This document shows positions 61,630 through 64,000 of a stretch of DNA of 64,000 bases, piece after piece. Within the stretch, counting starts at the first letter, position 1, and each line of letters starts with the position of its first letter. Made by a program: the position numbers and the translations under genes. This DNA comes from Nageia nagi (lineage: Eukaryota; Pinophyta). The notes under the pieces were generated by a model, which worked only from the letters and a program-made list of their open reading frames with translations, searched no databases and was not told the origin of the DNA. The stretch spans positions 112,406,001 through 112,470,000 of the forward strand of contig JBITNC010000001.1 in the NCBI GenBank assembly GCA_050084985.1, in the 5' to 3' direction.

Positions 61630-61915
61630 AATTCCTGGTATCCAAATCAAGGCTTGTGAGAATGATTTTGGTGATTGCTCATACAAAAAATTTCAAGAAA
61701 AGAATGTACATTTGAATAGTTTTGCTATAATGGGATAGGAGCAATGAATAGGAAGATAACATACTAGACAAATGGATTCCCTTCTTGTGGCCATATTTTA
61801 TGAGACATTTGGAGGAATGAATTAGAATGACATGGTTAAAGAAAGGGGAACATCTCCTATGAGAGGGAGATCAACTTATGGACCAAAATAAGGGAAAGTT
61901 AGCATATAGAAAGGT
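61630..61915 (-). pseudogene. Dioxygenase (2OGD) pseudogene 5, exon 1/exon 2 fragment
   Basis: Matches pseudogene 1 at about 31,795-32,130: the start of exon 2 (SLDLD region, near 61,660-61,640), intron 1, the end of exon 1 and, after a deletion, its beginning (61,910-61,870, the MSCSLQTSPD-LPL region). Exon 3 and the catalytic core are absent. Confidence 0.75.
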
Positions 61916-64000
61916 ATGGTGGAGGATAGTTCATATGTAGGTGAAATTTATCATCTAGGATATCATTTAAAATGTTCTAATTATAACAAATAAAATGGTT
62001 TGATTTTTAGGTTGAGTTCTCTTTTTTAGGATTTTAGGGTGGGCGAACATGCATGCTCATCAAATATTTATCTACAATCTCCCAAACTAAATTATTTTTT
62101 TCAAGAGCAATAGGTCTGTGATGAAATTTTCATGCTATGCCTCATTTAAATTTTTTTTACTTATTTTATCATATATAGATATAAATATAGATATACAATA
62201 GGATTCGAGTAAGGGAAGTACTGATGATCAATTTTTCATGTTGATTTCAAGTTAATTTGATGAGATTTTAGGATTTCATTAGTTGTAATATCTATTATTT
62301 TTTAAGTTTCCTATTATGTTAGGAACAAAAGTTATTTTGATTTTGAATATTATTTTTGTATTAAATATTTTATATGAATTTATAACATATTAAATATAAA
62401 TATTATAAATAATAAAGAAACTATAAATATTAAAGGTTCAATGTTCACAAATGGAATTAATTTAGATAAATTTATAGTGTGATTTTCAAGGTCTAGTTAA
62501 TTTTTGAATATGTAAGTTATATATTTATTTTTTATAATTTTATATTAAAGATTATTTCATTTTACTATATTTTATATTTTTCTACATTTAAAACATTACA
62601 TTTAGTGTAATTTGTTTTTGAGGGAGCCTAATCTTAACGTAATTTATTATAGGAATTTCCTTGTGATCATCAATGAGGTAAAATTTTAATTATTTCTTCA
62701 ATATAATTATAATAAAGACATACTTGAAATGTAGCCAAATCATAATATGTTAGAATAACCATCTATACATTTAAAATTTTAACTTCTTATAGAAGAGTCA
62801 AAGCTTGAACTATTATGCTATCAATATTGGGGACATATGGTGCAATCTTGAGCATTAAATAATTGCATATAATTAATTCATTTATTAAAAATTTTCATTT
62901 GTAAAATTAGGCTAATTATAATACTAAATTCATTTTAGTAAGGCATTTCATAAAACTTAACTATCTTCAAAATAATTTTGATTTCTTTTGATTTATTTTT
63001 ATTAGTGATTGAAACCTTTAATTGTAAATCTCTAAACTACCATTGATTAATAGGAAAATAATTCATTCATTCAAAACTTATTAGAAGAAGTATTAGCTTA
63101 AATAAAGGATATTAATAATGGAAAAAAAGACTAAAATGGAAGAAGGATTATATATGGATAAATAAAAAATTAAGAATACAAGAGCAAAATCTAAACTTTT
63201 AATATTAATATTTATAACTTTTACACATCCACATCATCATCATCCCATACTACCCTTAGTTTTTGAATAAGTATTTCCCTATCTACATCTTTCATAATGT
63301 AAACATACTTCAATTACTATAGAAATATTAAAATACACAATAGAAATGTTTATTTCTATTACCAATTCTTTGCAACCATTTATCCCCATAATTATCCTTA
63401 TAAACCTATAACCAAAAATGCTAAAAATTTTTTTGATAACAAGTGTAAATTATATGATCAAAAGGTATAGGTTCTTATCTAGATCTTAAAAACCTAGTCA
63501 CAAAAATGGTTTCCAAAGGAGGAAACCACTACCCAACTATACCTAGTGGTAGCAACAAATAAAGAGAAACAATAGCAAGATGTAGCCAAAAGAACACTTC
63601 TATACAACTAAAAAATATAAATACCAACTAAAATATGAATAGTGGATACAGTCCACTACATATTCTACTATAACTAAACCAAGAATGGTAATATTACATC
63701 CAAATAAGTCAAACAATTTTTGTCATAGTATTTTATTTCTTTCATGGGCTCTAAATGACCTTCATTGCCTATTTTATTTTCTTGTTTCTTTATTTTATTT
63801 TTGAAACATAAATAATCTCATTATGCAAATGAGAATGAATATTATATTTATTTTACATAAAACTTAGATATAACTTTTGAATTAGGAAGAAATTCAAATT
63901 CATGTGAGATAAGTATAAGAGATCTTTATACCTTATCATTATAAACCTTAATATTAAATAATTTCATTCAAAACATTTTTAAAGTATTCCAAAGTTGGAG
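61916..64000. repeat. Repeat block upstream of dioxygenase relic 5, runs off the window
   Basis: Matches 32,131-34,212 with many substitutions. The last bases correspond to the start of the LINE ORF1 remnant region at about 34,213-34,290. No gene seen. Confidence 0.75.

Noticed and set aside
1-64000. tRNA, rRNA or other structured RNA genes
   Set aside because: No cloverleaf-like A and B box pair or rRNA-like conserved stretch was recognised by eye. A tRNAscan or Rfam search would decide.

Overview
This is nuclear DNA of a large-genome plant. The genes carry GT-AG introns, the sequence is very AT-rich, and most of the window is old, stop-riddled retrotransposon: plant L1-type LINEs, Copia elements and a short non-autonomous LTR element. 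The long spacers and deeply decayed elements suggest a gymnosperm such as a conifer, but that is inference. The sequence does not name a species.

Region 1 (1 to about 16,840) is a tandem array with a unit of about 6.38 kb. Units A (1-6,375) and B (6,376-12,752) each carry one intact three-exon gene on the + strand. Both genes encode what looks like the same 316-residue 2-oxoglutarate/Fe(II)-dependent dioxygenase (2OGD, DOXC class, AOP-like). Each unit also has about 3.7 kb of featureless spacer and a fragment of LINE reverse transcriptase fused to the gene's promoter region. Unit C (from 12,753) repeats the spacer almost perfectly up to a TG/TA microsatellite near 16,020. It then becomes clearly diverged, keeps the LINE and has no dioxygenase gene.

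Region 2 (about 16,500-30,780) is a transposon landscape: a 5'-truncated LINE (+), an LTR element with a 452-bp interior and matching CATGT target duplications (18,991-21,592), a second LINE fragment (-), an inverted copy of a repeat block, a Copia gag remnant (-) and a Copia LTR with primer-binding site (-).

Region 3 (30,779-64,000) is a graveyard of older dioxygenase copies, all on the - strand and all broken. They lie at 31,215-32,130, 37,346-38,291, 41,240-41,388, 52,700-53,395 and 61,630-61,915, inside repeated blocks that also carry LINE ORF1 remnants. These blocks are interrupted by a decayed Copia element (41,393-48,330) and by a near full-length L1-type LINE (54,377-60,298, - strand). 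The LINE is framed by a 16-bp target-site duplication, and a paralogous uninterrupted site survives near 40,158.

Only the two tandem dioxygenase genes appear able to make a full protein. Everything else is transposon remnant, pseudogene, satellite-like repeat or spacer in which I see no gene. The notable signals are the very recent 2OGD amplification beside an older, opposite-strand set of decayed paralogues, the short non-autonomous LTR element, a 30-bp minisatellite and a long imperfect hairpin near 61.5 kb.
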